Shown piece by piece: positions 55,796-64,000 of a stretch of 64,000 bases of DNA. Source of the DNA: Candidatus Accumulibacter sp. ACC003 (lineage in GTDB: Bacteria > Pseudomonadota > Gammaproteobacteria > Burkholderiales > Rhodocyclaceae); NCBI RefSeq assembly GCF_907163085.1, contig NZ_CAJQTX010000010.1, positions 56,829 through 120,828 of the forward strand. The letters run 5' to 3'. Within the stretch, counting starts at the first letter, position 1. Every line of letters starts with the position of its first letter. The position numbers and the translations under genes were made by a program. Below the pieces are notes generated by a model that was not told the DNA's origin, did no database searches, and worked only from the letters and a program-made list of their open reading frames with translations.

Positions 55796-57437
55796 ATGCT
55801 TGGATTCCTGAGGAAGCTGACCCTGACAACACGCCTGTACCTGCTGCTCGCCAGCATGTTGCTGGGGCTGCTTGCGCTCGGGGCTTATTCGGTCTTCGAA
55901 CTGCGCCAGCACATCCTGGAAGAAAAACGTCTGGCCATCCGCGCCGTCGTCAGTTCGGCGATGGGCATCATCGAGCAGCAATACGAAATGCAACAGGCCG
56001 GCAAGCGGACGCCCGAAGAGGCTCAGCAAGTGGCCAAGGACGCGCTGCGCAAGAGCCGTTTCAACCAGGACGACTACCTGTTCATCTACGACCTCGACGG
56101 CACGACGATGATGCACGGCACGCGGCCCGAGCGCGAAGGCAAGAACACGCTCGATGCCACCGATCCGACTGGCAAGACCTATGTCAAGGACTGGATCGAA
56201 TTGCTCAAGCGCAACGGCGAGGCGAACATGGATTACCAGTTCGCCAAGCCTGGTGCCGAGAAGCCCATACCGAAAATCGCCTACGCCAAGCTCTTTGCGC
56301 CGTGGGGCTGGTGGGTCGCCACCGGGGTCTATATCGAAGACGTAGACGCCGCCTTCTGGCGCAGCGCCAGCACCAGCATCGCCTTCGTGCTGGTGGTCAG
56401 CGCCCTGCTGGCGGCGCTCGGCTGGACCATCAACCGCAGCGTGCAGCAGCAGCTCGGCGGCGAACCGGCGCTGGCGGCGGCGCAGGTCGAGCAATTCGCC
56501 GAAGGCAACCTGACGCAGCAGATCAGCTCGCGCAGCAGCCTGGCTGGCAACCTGCTCGGCGCGCTGGCGACAATGCAGAGCCGACTGCACGACGTCGTCC
56601 GCGACATCAACCAGGGCAGCCAGGCGATCGCCAGGCAGTCCGGCGAACTGTCGGTAGCGACCAGTGAAATCAGCCTGGCGGTGCGCCAGCAAGCGGCATC
56701 GAGCGCCGCCACCGCGGCGTCGCTCGAAGAGCTGACGGCGAGCATCAACGAGGTGTCGGAGATCGCCCGCCTGACCGAATCCAACTCGCGCCAGACGGCC
56801 GACCTGGCCAAGCAGGGCGCCGGCGTTGTCCGCCTGGCAGCCGGCGAGATCGAGGGCATCGCCGCTTCGCTGCAAGACTCGGCGACGCGGATTCACGCGC
56901 TGGTCGGCCGCTCGCAGGAGATCGGCGCGATCACCCGGGTGATCAAGGAGATCGCCGACCAGACCAATCTGCTGGCGCTCAATGCGGCCATCGAGGCGGC
57001 GCGCGCCGGCGAACAGGGGCGTGGTTTCGCGGTGGTTGCCGACGAGGTGCGCAAACTGGCCGAACGCACGACCCTGGCGACGGCGCAGATCAGCGAGACG
57101 GTGGGGACGATTCAGGGCGATACCGGCAACGCCGTGGCGGCCATGCAAAGCTCCGAGCCGCGCGTGCCGTCGCGGCCAGGAACTGGCGTCGCAGGCGACC
57201 GCTCTGCTCGACGCGATCCAGCACCACGCCGAAGACTCGCTGGGCAAGGCGGGTGAAGTGGCCACCGCCACGCGCGCGCAAGCGGCCGCCGCCACCGACC
57301 TCGCCGCGCACGTGCAGAACATTGCCTCGATGACCGAAGAGAGCGATGCGGCAACGCGCAGCAACGCCGACGCGGCCGATCACTTGCAGGCGCTGGCCGG
57401 CAAACTGCAATCGGCGGTCGCCTACTTCAAGGTCTGA
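55796..57437 (+). CDS. Methyl-accepting chemotaxis protein with single Cache domain, frameshifted
   Basis: N-terminal helix ([21 protein letters not shown]), an sCache_2 sensor (about 40-190, [38 protein letters not shown]), helix 2, and the MCP signalling domain with the hairpin tip [21 protein letters not shown]. In frame it ends at 57256 with an unrelated tail; the true end ([20 protein letters not shown] to [10 protein letters not shown]) lies in another frame. One base too many near 57155-57172 explains this. The corrected length is 546 residues. GGAGA precedes the ATG at 55796. Confidence 0.88.
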
Positions 57438-57475
57438 CGCGGCCACCTGGCCGGTCGATGGCCAGGGTCGCCGCG
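57438..57475. terminator. Hairpin between convergent chemoreceptor and symporter genes
   Basis: Nested stems CGCGGC/GCCGCG and CCTGGCC/GGCCAGG form a strong hairpin right after the chemoreceptor stop. No T tract follows on either strand, so it may work in both directions with Rho or only stabilise messages. Confidence 0.5.
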
Positions 57476-57484
57476 GCAGCGGCG

Positions 57485-58852
57485 TCAGAAGATCTTCAGC
57501 CCATGCAGCAGAACGGCGGCGATTGACAAGGGCGCGACGTAGCGAATCAGGAAGAACACCAGCCGGATCAGGCGCTGGTTGCGCAGCTCGCCGTGGTTGC
57601 CGAGCTGCCTGGTCATTTCCGGCAGGCCATACACCCAGCCGACGAAGACGCAGATCAGGATGCCACCGAGCGGCAAGAGGATGTTCGAACTGAGGAAGTC
57701 GAAGAGCTCGAATGGATTCATGCCAAACAGCTTGATCTCGCTGGTCAGACTTGACGATAGCGCCGCCGGCGCGCCGAGCACGGCAACCGCCAGAATTGTG
57801 TACAGCGACGCGCGTTTGCGCCCCAGCGCGTAGCGCTCGGCCAGAATGGCTACCGGTACTTCGAGTAGCGAGAGCATCGCGCCGACGCTGGCAATCGCCG
57901 TCAGGATGAAGAAGATGCTCATGAACACGGTGCCGCCGGGCATCGCCGTAAACACCGCCGGAATGGTCATGAAGACCAGCGACGGTCCGGCTGCCGGTTC
58001 GAAACCGAAGGCGAAAACGGCCGGGAAGATGGCCATGCCGGCGAGTAGCGAAACCGACAGGTCGGCGAACATCACCCGCGTCGCGGTTGCCGGGATATTC
58101 TGGTTATCGCGAAAATAGCTGCCGTAAGTGAGCATGCAGCCCATGCCGATCGACAGCTTGAAAAAGGCCAGGCCGAGCGCGGTGAGCAAGACAGCGGGCG
58201 TGATCTTCGCCAGATCGGGGCTGAACAGGAAGCTCAGCCCTTGCGCCGCTCCCGGCAGGCTCAAACTACGCGCGCAGAGCACCAGCAGCAGGATGAACAG
58301 CAAGGGCATCAACTTGCGCGTCACTGCCTCGATGCCCTTGGCGACGCCGAGCATGACGATGCTGCCGGTGACGCCGAGCACCAGCCACTGCCAGCCCAGC
58401 GACGCCAGCGGATCGGCCACCAGGCCGGCAAAGATCGCGCCGGCGACCTGCGGATCGGTCGTCGCCAGTTCGCCCGCCAGCGCTTTGAAGATGTACGCAT
58501 AGACCCAGCCAGCGACCTCCGAATAAAACGACAGGATCAGCAGCGCCGCGGCAAAGCCCATCCAGCCGATGACCGGCCACCACCACTGCCGGCGTGGCGC
58601 GACGCGCTCGAAGGTGCTGACGGCGTTGGCGCGCGCCGCGCGTCCGAGCATCGTCTCGGCGATCATCACCGGCAGGCCGACGAGCAGCGTCGCCAGCAGA
58701 TAGACCAGGAGAAAACCGGCGCCGCCGTTGCTGCCGGTCAGCGAGGGGAATTTCCAGATGTTGCCGAGCCCGACGGCCGAACCCAGGGTGGCGACCAGTA
58801 CGCCAAAGGAAGTGGTGAAACCGTCGCGAACGCTGTTTGCTGCTTGAGTCAT
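57485..58852 (-). CDS. Sodium-dependent transporter of the NSS (SNF) family
   Basis: A 455-residue integral membrane protein. The first helix carries the family signature SFGVLVATLGSAVGLGNIWK followed by FPSLTGSNGGAGF, and about eleven helices follow. Bacterial NSS proteins (LeuT, MhsT, TnaT) import amino acids with sodium. ATG 58852 has GGAAAG upstream; the frame extends to 59035 but homology begins here. It lies next to a polar amino-acid ABC system, also suggesting amino-acid uptake. Confidence 0.9.
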   Translation of the reverse strand: MTQAANSVRDGFTTSFGVLVATLGSAVGLGNIWKFPSLTGSNGGAGFLLVYLLATLLVGLPVMIAETMLGRAARANAVSTFERVAPRRQWWWPVIGWMGFAAALLILSFYSEVAGWVYAYIFKALAGELATTDPQVAGAIFAGLVADPLASLGWQWLVLGVTGSIVMLGVAKGIEAVTRKLMPLLFILLLVLCARSLSLPGAAQGLSFLFSPDLAKITPAVLLTALGLAFFKLSIGMGCMLTYGSYFRDNQNIPATATRVMFADLSVSLLAGMAIFPAVFAFGFEPAAGPSLVFMTIPAVFTAMPGGTVFMSIFFILTAIASVGAMLSLLEVPVAILAERYALGRKRASLYTILAVAVLGAPAALSSSLTSEIKLFGMNPFELFDFLSSNILLPLGGILICVFVGWVYGLPEMTRQLGNHGELRNQRLIRLVFFLIRYVAPLSIAAVLLHGLKIF

Positions 58853-59041
58853 GATCTTTCCGGAAGGTGAAAACGGCTGCCGTGGCGGCTCGCTCGAGAA
58901 AACGCGTGCGCGTTTGCCGGGCGCTCGGGCGACAGCGCGTCGGTGAGTAAAATGAAATGGAGCGGATTCTTGCCCTGTGTTGAGCACTCGCCGAGAGCAG
59001 CGAGCAAGGCGATGCCAGCAGGCTGACGCCGGCATCGACGA

Positions 59042-59797
59042 CTACAGCATGTTCTCCAGGAAGGCGCGCGTGCGCGCGTGTTCGGGCGCGGCGAACAATT
59101 CCCTGGCCGGGCGCGCTTCGACGATCTCGCCGTCGTCCATGAACACCACCCTGGCTGGCGACCTCGCGGGCAAAGGCCATCTCGTGCGTCACCACCAGCA
59201 TGGTCATCGCTTCTTCGGCGAGTTCAGCGGATGGTGCGCAGAACCTCGCCGGTCAGTTCCGGGTCAAGCGCCGACGTCGGCTCGTCGAAAAGCATGATGT
59301 CCGGCGCCATCGCCAGCGCCCGGGCAATCGCCACGCGCTGCTTCTGGCCTCCCGAGAGCCGCGACGGATAGCTCGCGCGCTGCTCGAGCAAGCCGACCTT
59401 GCGCAGCAAGGCCTCGGCTTGCGGTATTGCCTTGCTGCCGTGACAATCCTTTGACGGTGAGCGGCGCTTCGATGACGTTCTCCAGGACGGTCAGGTGCGG
59501 GAACAGGTTGAAGTGCTGAAATACCATTCCCATCTTGCGGCAGATGCGGCGGATCTCGGCGTCGGGCGCGTAATGGCTGCGCCTATCGGCGCCGGCCGTA
59601 ACCAGCGTCTCGCCTTCGATCTCGATGCCGCCACGGTCGATCGTTTCGAGGTGGTTGAGACAACGCAGGAAGGTGCTCTTGCCCGACCCCGACGGCCCGA
59701 TGATCGCCAGCACCTCGCCCTTGCCGACGTCCAGCGACACGCCCTTGAGCACTTCGACGGTGCCGAAGCGCTTGTGGATTCCCTGCGCGCGGATCAT
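59042..59797 (-). pseudogene. Polar amino-acid ABC transporter ATPase (GlnQ/HisP-like) broken by three frameshifts
   Basis: The protein begins normally at ATG 59797 (ATGA overlap with the permease stop): MIRAQGIHKRFGTVEVLKG, Walker [34 protein letters not shown]. It shifts frame near 59430. The second frame has [15 protein letters not shown] and [15 protein letters not shown] and stops at 59224. The third has MTMLVVTHEMAFAREVAS. The fourth has VVFMDDGEIVEARPARELF ending at the stop 59042. Removing one base at each of three sites (about 59430, 59226, 59151) restores a normal 250-residue protein with all motifs. It is a decayed gene or a sequence error. Confidence 0.85.
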
Positions 59798-60456
59798 CGG
59801 CCTAGCCATCGTAGACCGCGTATTTCTTTTCCAGACTGCTGGAAGGCGAGCGTCAACACCAGCGTCATCAGCAGGTAGAACGCACCAGCAACAATGAACG
59901 GCGTCGTCGTGAAGTCGCGCTGAACGATGCCGCGCGCCGCGCGCAGCAGGTCGTTCATCGCCAGCACGTAGATCAGCGAGGTGTCCTTGACCAGGGTGAT
60001 GGTCTCGTTGCTCAGCGGCGGCAGGATGCGCTTGAACACCTGCGGCATGACGATGCGCCGCATGGTTTGCGGGTAGCTCAGGCCGAGCACGCGCGCGCCC
60101 TCGTATTGCCCGCGGTCGATCGACTGAATGCCGGCGCGAAAGATCTCGGCAAAATACGCCGCATAGTTGAGGACGAAGGCGACGACGGCCGCCGGAAAGT
60201 CCGGCAGCCGGACGCCGATCACCGGCACGAAAGGCAGGGCAAAATAGATGAACAGCATCTGCAGCATCAGCGGCGTACCGCGCATCAGCCAGATATAGCC
60301 ATTGACCACGGCGCCGAGAACGGCGAAGCGCGAGATGCGCAGCAAGGCCAGACCCAGGCCCAGCGGCACGGCCAGCACGAAGGTGATGAGAAAGACCTGC
60401 AGGGTGACCGCCGTGCCTTCGAGCAGCGGCCCCATGATCTGAATGACGTAATCCAT
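59794..60456 (-). CDS. Polar amino-acid ABC transporter permease (GltK/HisM family)
   Basis: A 220-residue permease with the HisM/GlnP motif EIFRAGIQSIDRGQYEGARVLG near residue 95, and about five helices. It follows the substrate-binding protein gene after 60 bases and overlaps the ATPase gene by four. Only one permease gene is present, so it likely forms a homodimer. Confidence 0.93.
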   Translation of the reverse strand: MDYVIQIMGPLLEGTAVTLQVFLITFVLAVPLGLGLALLRISRFAVLGAVVNGYIWLMRGTPLMLQMLFIYFALPFVPVIGVRLPDFPAAVVAFVLNYAAYFAEIFRAGIQSIDRGQYEGARVLGLSYPQTMRRIVMPQVFKRILPPLSNETITLVKDTSLIYVLAMNDLLRAARGIVQRDFTTTPFIVAGAFYLLMTLVLTLAFQQSGKEIRGLRWLGR

Positions 60457-60516
60457 GTGCTCTTTGTCGCCCCCGCACAGGCGCCGATGATCGGCGTCGA
60501 GCGACGTTCGACCAGC

Positions 60517-61320
60517 CTATTTCTTGACGATGTCCTTACCGAACCACTTCGTCGAGATCGCCGCGGCGGCACCGTCGCTCTTCATCTCGTCGAGGGCTTT
60601 CTGCAGCCTGGCCATCAGCTCGGTATCGTCCTTGCGGGTGCCAACGCCGTAATCTTCGGTACCGAAGTTTTCCTCGAGAACGCGGTATTCGCCGGGCTTC
60701 TTGGCCGTGTAGTAACGCCCGACCACTTCATCGACCACCACGGCGTCGAGTCGGCCGATGCTCAGGTCCATCAGCGCGGTCACGTTGTCGCCGAACTTCT
60801 TCAGCTCTTTCAGCGATTTGGCTGTTGCCGAATCCTTCTCGACGGCCTCGATCGCGCTACTGCCGTCCTGAACGCCGACGACCTTGCCGGCGAGGTCGGC
60901 CTTGCTGGCGATCGGCGACTTGTCGGTGACGATGATGATCTGATGGTTTTCCAGGTAAGGCGTCGTGAACAGGATCTTTTCCTTGCGCGCGTCGGTGATC
61001 GTCAGCCCGTTCCACAGCACGTCTACCCGCTTGCTGCTCAATTCGGCTTCTTTGGCGTTCCAGTCGATCGGCTTGAAGATCACTTCGCTACCCAGCCGCT
61101 TGCCGGCTTCGGTCGCCAGATCGATGTCGAAGCCGACCAGTGCGTTGCCTTCGTCGCGGAAACCCATCGGCGGGAAGTTGTCGTCGAGGCCGACGACAAT
61201 CGTGGCCGGCGCCGGCGCCGCCATGGCAGCGGCTGCCGGAGCGCTTTCCTTCTTGCCGCAAGCGACCAGCAGGGTGGCGGCGAGGATGGCGAGCAGCGCC
61301 AGCGAGGTATTTTTTCTCAT
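60517..61320 (-). CDS. Amino-acid ABC transporter substrate-binding lipoprotein
   Basis: A 267-residue SBP_bac_3 protein with a lipobox (LLAATLLVAC, cysteine 21), an Ala/Pro linker, and the conserved VGLDDNFPPMGFRDEGNALV, GFDIDLATEAGKRLG and DVLWNGLTITDARKEKILFT. It captures a polar amino acid in the periplasm. It is the first gene of the three-gene transporter operon; the 390 bases upstream (61321-61710) show no gene. Confidence 0.93.
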   Translation of the reverse strand: MRKNTSLALLAILAATLLVACGKKESAPAAAAMAAPAPATIVVGLDDNFPPMGFRDEGNALVGFDIDLATEAGKRLGSEVIFKPIDWNAKEAELSSKRVDVLWNGLTITDARKEKILFTTPYLENHQIIIVTDKSPIASKADLAGKVVGVQDGSSAIEAVEKDSATAKSLKELKKFGDNVTALMDLSIGRLDAVVVDEVVGRYYTAKKPGEYRVLEENFGTEDYGVGTRKDDTELMARLQKALDEMKSDGAAAAISTKWFGKDIVKK

Positions 61321-61710
61321 GGAATTCTTCTCTAACGGTTGAAGGAAAAGCGCCTGCGGCGGTGAACTGGCGTCGACGCCAAAGTCGCCACCAGGGCACG
61401 CGCGCCCGACCCCGGCCGATACCGGTAGTCGCGACGAAGGCCGGCATGATAGCAGACCCGGCCTGCCGCTTCGCAGCCGCTTTCAGCGAACCCGCATTGG
61501 CTTCCTCGGCGAGCCGACGAGATCGTCGACGCATGCCCGTCCCGCGTCAGCAGCGCTCGCCACTCATAAACGTCGCTTAGGCCTGCGCCAATGGCGTCGG
61601 CCTAAGCGCCGGAATGCGAACTGCCCGTGAACTCAGTGGCCATGGCGCTTATCATCGGAGGCGTACGACCTGGCATGTCCCTTCGGCTGAACGAGAAAGT
61701 GGAGACTTTG

Positions 61711-62724
61711 ATGAGCACAGCAATCAATAGCGCCTGGCATCTGGCGTCCAGGCCCACTGACCTGCCGAGCGCCGCGAACTTCGCGTGGCGCGAGACGACG
61801 CTGCCCGCGCTCGCCGACGGCCAGGTCAGGGTGCGCACAATCTGGTTGTCGATCGACCCGACCAACCGTATCTGGATGAACGACGCCGACAGCTACCTGC
61901 CGAAGCTTGAACTCGGCGAGGTGATGCGCGGCATCGGCATCGGCCGCGTCGAGGAGTCGCGCGATGCCAGCCTGCAGGCCGGCGATATCGTCCAGGGGAT
62001 GCTTGGCTGGCAGCATTACAGCGTCAGCCCGGCGAAAGCGCTGAGCAAACTGCCGCCGATTCCCTTGCCGCTGAGCGCGCATTTCGGCTTGCTCGGCCAT
62101 ATCGGCCTGACGGCCTACTTCGGACTGACCGACGTGGCGCAGGCCAGGGCCGGCGAAACGCTGGTGGTTTCGGCGGCAGCCGGCGCGGTCGGCTCGCTGG
62201 CGGTGCAGATCGGCAAGAATCTCGGCATGCGCGTCGTGGCCATCGCCGGTGGCGCCGAGAAGTGCCGCTGGCTGAGCGACGAACTCGGCGCCGACGCGGT
62301 CATCGACTACAAAGTCGAGGACGTCGCTGCCGGGCTGGCACGCACCTGCCCGGACGGGATAGACGTCGATTTCGAGAACGTCGGTGGCCGGACGCTCGAC
62401 GCCGTCCTGGGAAATCTCAAGCTCGGCGCCCGGATCGCCTTGTGCGGGCTGATTTCGCAGTACAACGCGAGCGCCCCCGAGCCGGGACCGGCCAACCTCG
62501 CGCAACTGCTGATGCAGCGCGGCCGGATGCAGGGCTTCATCGTCCTCGACTATCTCGACCGTGCGCCGGAAGCCGCCGAGAAGCTGATCGCCTGGCACCT
62601 CGCCGGGCGGATGCACTACCGACTCGACGTTTCCGACGGCCTGGAGTCGGCGCCAGCGGCGCTGAGCAAGCTGTTCAGCGGTGCCAATACCGGCAAGGTG
62701 CTGGTCAGGGTCAGCGCGGAGTAA
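61711..62724 (+). CDS. NADP-dependent oxidoreductase, zinc-free MDR family
   Basis: A 337-residue medium-chain reductase of the YncB/leukotriene-B4-reductase type: WLSIDPTNRIWMNDADSY near residue 50, LGHIGLTAYFGLTDVAQARAG, and the nucleotide-binding AAAGAVGSLAVQIGKNLGMRVV. No structural zinc cysteines. It reduces activated double bonds with NADPH. ATG 61711 has GGAG nearby; an ATG at 61646 would be an alternative but lacks homology. Confidence 0.9.
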   Translation: MSTAINSAWHLASRPTDLPSAANFAWRETTLPALADGQVRVRTIWLSIDPTNRIWMNDADSYLPKLELGEVMRGIGIGRVEESRDASLQAGDIVQGMLGWQHYSVSPAKALSKLPPIPLPLSAHFGLLGHIGLTAYFGLTDVAQARAGETLVVSAAAGAVGSLAVQIGKNLGMRVVAIAGGAEKCRWLSDELGADAVIDYKVEDVAAGLARTCPDGIDVDFENVGGRTLDAVLGNLKLGARIALCGLISQYNASAPEPGPANLAQLLMQRGRMQGFIVLDYLDRAPEAAEKLIAWHLAGRMHYRLDVSDGLESAPAALSKLFSGANTGKVLVRVSAE

Positions 62725-62765
62725 GGCGGGAATAAAGCGGAAATCGGGCGGAAATCAGGGGCAAT

Positions 62766-62792
62766 GGCGCGCCGAGTGCTGTCCGGCGCGCC
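62766..62792. terminator. Hairpin between convergent oxidoreductase and EAL-receiver genes
   Basis: GGCGCGCC repeated as its own inverted copy with an 11-base loop (62774-62784) lies between the two stops. No T tract follows on either strand. It probably ends both transcripts. Confidence 0.5.
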
Positions 62793-62798
62793 GCCCGC

Positions 62799-63620
62799 TC
62801 ACGCCCGCTTGCGCTCCTGACGGTAGCGGCTGAAGGCATCACGGACGGCCGCGCGAAGCTCGATGTCGTCCCATGGTTTGTTCATGAAGCGGTAGATCCC
62901 GCCCTGATTGACGGCGTCGGTAATCGACTGCAGATCGGTATAGCCCGACAGGACGATGCGTACCGACTCGGGAAATAGCGCGCTGGCGCGCGCCAGGAAT
63001 TCGGTTCCCGACATCCCCGGCATGCGCTGGTCGGCAACGATCACACCGACGCGGTGCAGGGCGAGGATATCGAGGCCTTCGCGGCCGCTGGTCGCCGTGA
63101 AGATCCGGTAGCGGTCGGCGCGCAGCAGTCGCCGCAGCGAGCTGAGGATGTTCACCTCGTCGTCGACCAACAGCAGCGTTCGCGCCGGGTCGTCGTCGCC
63201 GCCGTCAGCATCGCCGCCGAACTTCAGGCAGCGCGCCTCGCGCAGCAGGGCCTCGAACTCGCTGGCCGGCAGCGGTCGGCTGAAGTAGAAGCCCTGCATT
63301 TCATCGCAACCGCGTTCGCGCAGGAATTTGAGCTGCGCCTCGGTCTCGACGCCCTCGGCGATGACCTTGACACCGAGGCCCTTGGCCATGGCGATCACCG
63401 CCAGCGCCACGGCGGCGGCAGCGCGGTCGCCGAGAATGTCGCGGACAAAGCAGCGGTCGATCTTGATCCGGTCGACGCGGATGCGCATCAGGCGAGCGAG
63501 CGAAGAAAAGCCGGTGCCGAAATCGTCAATCGCCGTACTCACCCCGGCGGCACTGATCCCTCTCAGGCGATTGCCGGAAAAGGACGTACCAGATTGCGCC
63601 GGATTTTCGGTCGTCTTCAA
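62799..63620 (-). CDS. EAL-receiver response regulator, truncated at the N-terminus
   Basis: From about residue 20 the protein reads LRGISAAGVSTAIDDFGTGFSSLARLMRI and EGVETEAQLKFLRERGCDEMQGFYF, the second half of an EAL phosphodiesterase domain, followed by a receiver domain (TLLLVDDEVNILSSLRRL, VADQRMPGMSG with the phospho-aspartate, FMNKPWDD). The first half of EAL with the catalytic E-A-L glutamate is missing. Upstream codons come from the repeat at 63565. I infer the gene was longer and was cut by insertion; the remaining EAL cannot be catalytic. The receiver domain may still be made if expressed. Confidence 0.85.
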   Translation of the reverse strand: MKTTENPAQSGTSFSGNRLRGISAAGVSTAIDDFGTGFSSLARLMRIRVDRIKIDRCFVRDILGDRAAAAVALAVIAMAKGLGVKVIAEGVETEAQLKFLRERGCDEMQGFYFSRPLPASEFEALLREARCLKFGGDADGGDDDPARTLLLVDDEVNILSSLRRLLRADRYRIFTATSGREGLDILALHRVGVIVADQRMPGMSGTEFLARASALFPESVRIVLSGYTDLQSITDAVNQGGIYRFMNKPWDDIELRAAVRDAFSRYRQERKRA

Positions 63621-63723
63621 GGCGCGACAACAGGCGCATAGTCCAACTATGTAACTGTTGTCGCAACGCCGAAGACGGGTGAAAAGACCAGCAAGATGGA
63701 ATGTTCTTTGACAGAAATCGCCT
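63565..63723. repeat. MITE-like near-palindrome (copy 2), 159 bp
   Basis: Both arms read inward from AGGCGATT. The centre is the perfect CATAGT-CCA-ACTATG and the arms share blocks such as CGTCTTC and CGACAACAG. Its left arm is nearly identical to part of the 21125 element. It carries no protein, and its ends resemble those of the neighbouring insertion sequence, which begins exactly at its right edge. It truncates the EAL-receiver gene. Confidence 0.8.
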
Positions 63724-64000
63724 AAGGCGATCTCCCATATTGTTCATACCGTTGTATGCGATACTTTCAGTAGATTATGAGGTTGGAGGTATTACTGATG
63801 AAGGTCGCCACGGTAGCTGAAAGCAAGGTTTCTCTTGAAGCCGTCCACATTGAAGATATCCGGCTTGCTTCGAGCAAGATGACGGGAGCGGACCGTAGGG
63901 TGTTTCAGGCGGAGATGACGCTGAAATACTGCGAGGGCAATCCTCGGCGTGCAGAGGACGTTTTCGGATGGAGTCGGCAGACGGTGCAGCGTGGTCTTCA
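63723..64000 (+). mobile_element. Insertion sequence of the ISAzo13 family, second copy, cut by the window end
   Basis: From CTAAGGCGATCTCCC onward the 278 visible bases appear identical to 24764 onward, covering the left end, the ribosome-binding site and the start of the transposase. The rest lies outside the window. It abuts the MITE-like palindrome. Confidence 0.9.
63798..64000 (+). CDS. ISAzo13-family transposase, first-frame start (partial)
   Basis: The ATG at 63798 follows GGAGG, and the 67 visible codons match the start of the transposase at 24839 (VATVAESKVSLEAVHIEDIR). It is open at the window edge, so nothing can be said about the catalytic domain. Confidence 0.9.
   Translation, partial: MKVATVAESKVSLEAVHIEDIRLASSKMTGADRRVFQAEMTLKYCEGNPRRAEDVFGWSRQTVQRGL

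Overview
The window is GC-rich, densely packed bacterial chromosome with many 1- to 14-base gene overlaps. A PEP-CTERM surface protein, gamma-class carbonic anhydrase, MacA/MacB/TolC-type efflux genes, sigma-54-type promoters and a prepilin with betaproteobacterial features point to a betaproteobacterium. A Rhodocyclales relative such as the Accumulibacter lineage is my best guess, but this is inference from gene content only.

Layout. (1) 48-5558, minus strand: fatty acyl-CoA/thioester reductase-like SDR, acyl-CoA ligase, N-acetyl-sugar-amidotransferase-like PP-loop protein, then DUF3301 and a frameshifted acyl carrier protein phosphodiesterase. (2) 5812-10593, plus: TolC, MacA, MacB-type ATPase and permease, with a block of palindromes between the last two. 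(3) 10643-17088: carbonic anhydrase, VAO-type flavoprotein, UGT-like glycosyltransferase, GMC oxidoreductase, SRPBCC protein and a hexapeptide-repeat membrane protein; together with region 1 this looks like an unassigned lipid or glycolipid pathway. (4) 17175-21023, minus: a PEP-CTERM protein behind a sigma-54 promoter, and two FtsX-type permeases with no ATPase nearby. (5) 21427-27581: HAD phosphatase, SNF2 helicase, an ISAzo13-type insertion sequence with a likely programmed -1 frameshift, an Rpn-type nuclease and a helicase fragment.

(6) 27578-44730, plus: a surface-polysaccharide cluster. RfbF, RfbG and RfbH make a CDP-3,6-dideoxy-4-keto sugar; these are followed by a reductase, a Wzm/Wzt exporter, unrecognised genes, a nucleotidyltransferase, two methyltransferases, a GT9-like protein, a pyruvate-type TPP enzyme, a NeuB-family synthase, a GT2 and a polytopic membrane protein. 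(7) 44802-50063, minus: a 60-residue type IV pilin behind a sigma-54-like promoter, a small secreted partner, then an ABC permease / accessory protein / ATPase trio resembling Myxococcus PilI/PilG/PilH, and a TPR O-GlcNAc-transferase-like protein. This resembles the split-pilin arrangement of Geobacter and Myxococcus and is the most interesting system here.

(8) 50150-64000: a large PAS/GAF sensor kinase, threonine ammonia-lyase, a chemoreceptor, an NSS symporter, a polar amino-acid ABC transporter with a broken ATPase gene, an oxidoreductase, and an EAL-receiver protein truncated by a 159-bp MITE-like palindrome that abuts a second copy of the insertion sequence.

At least six single-base insertions break four otherwise well-conserved genes (acpH, the PEP-CTERM gene, the chemoreceptor and, three times, the amino-acid ABC ATPase). 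This may be real decay, but insertion-type errors in the assembly are an obvious alternative.
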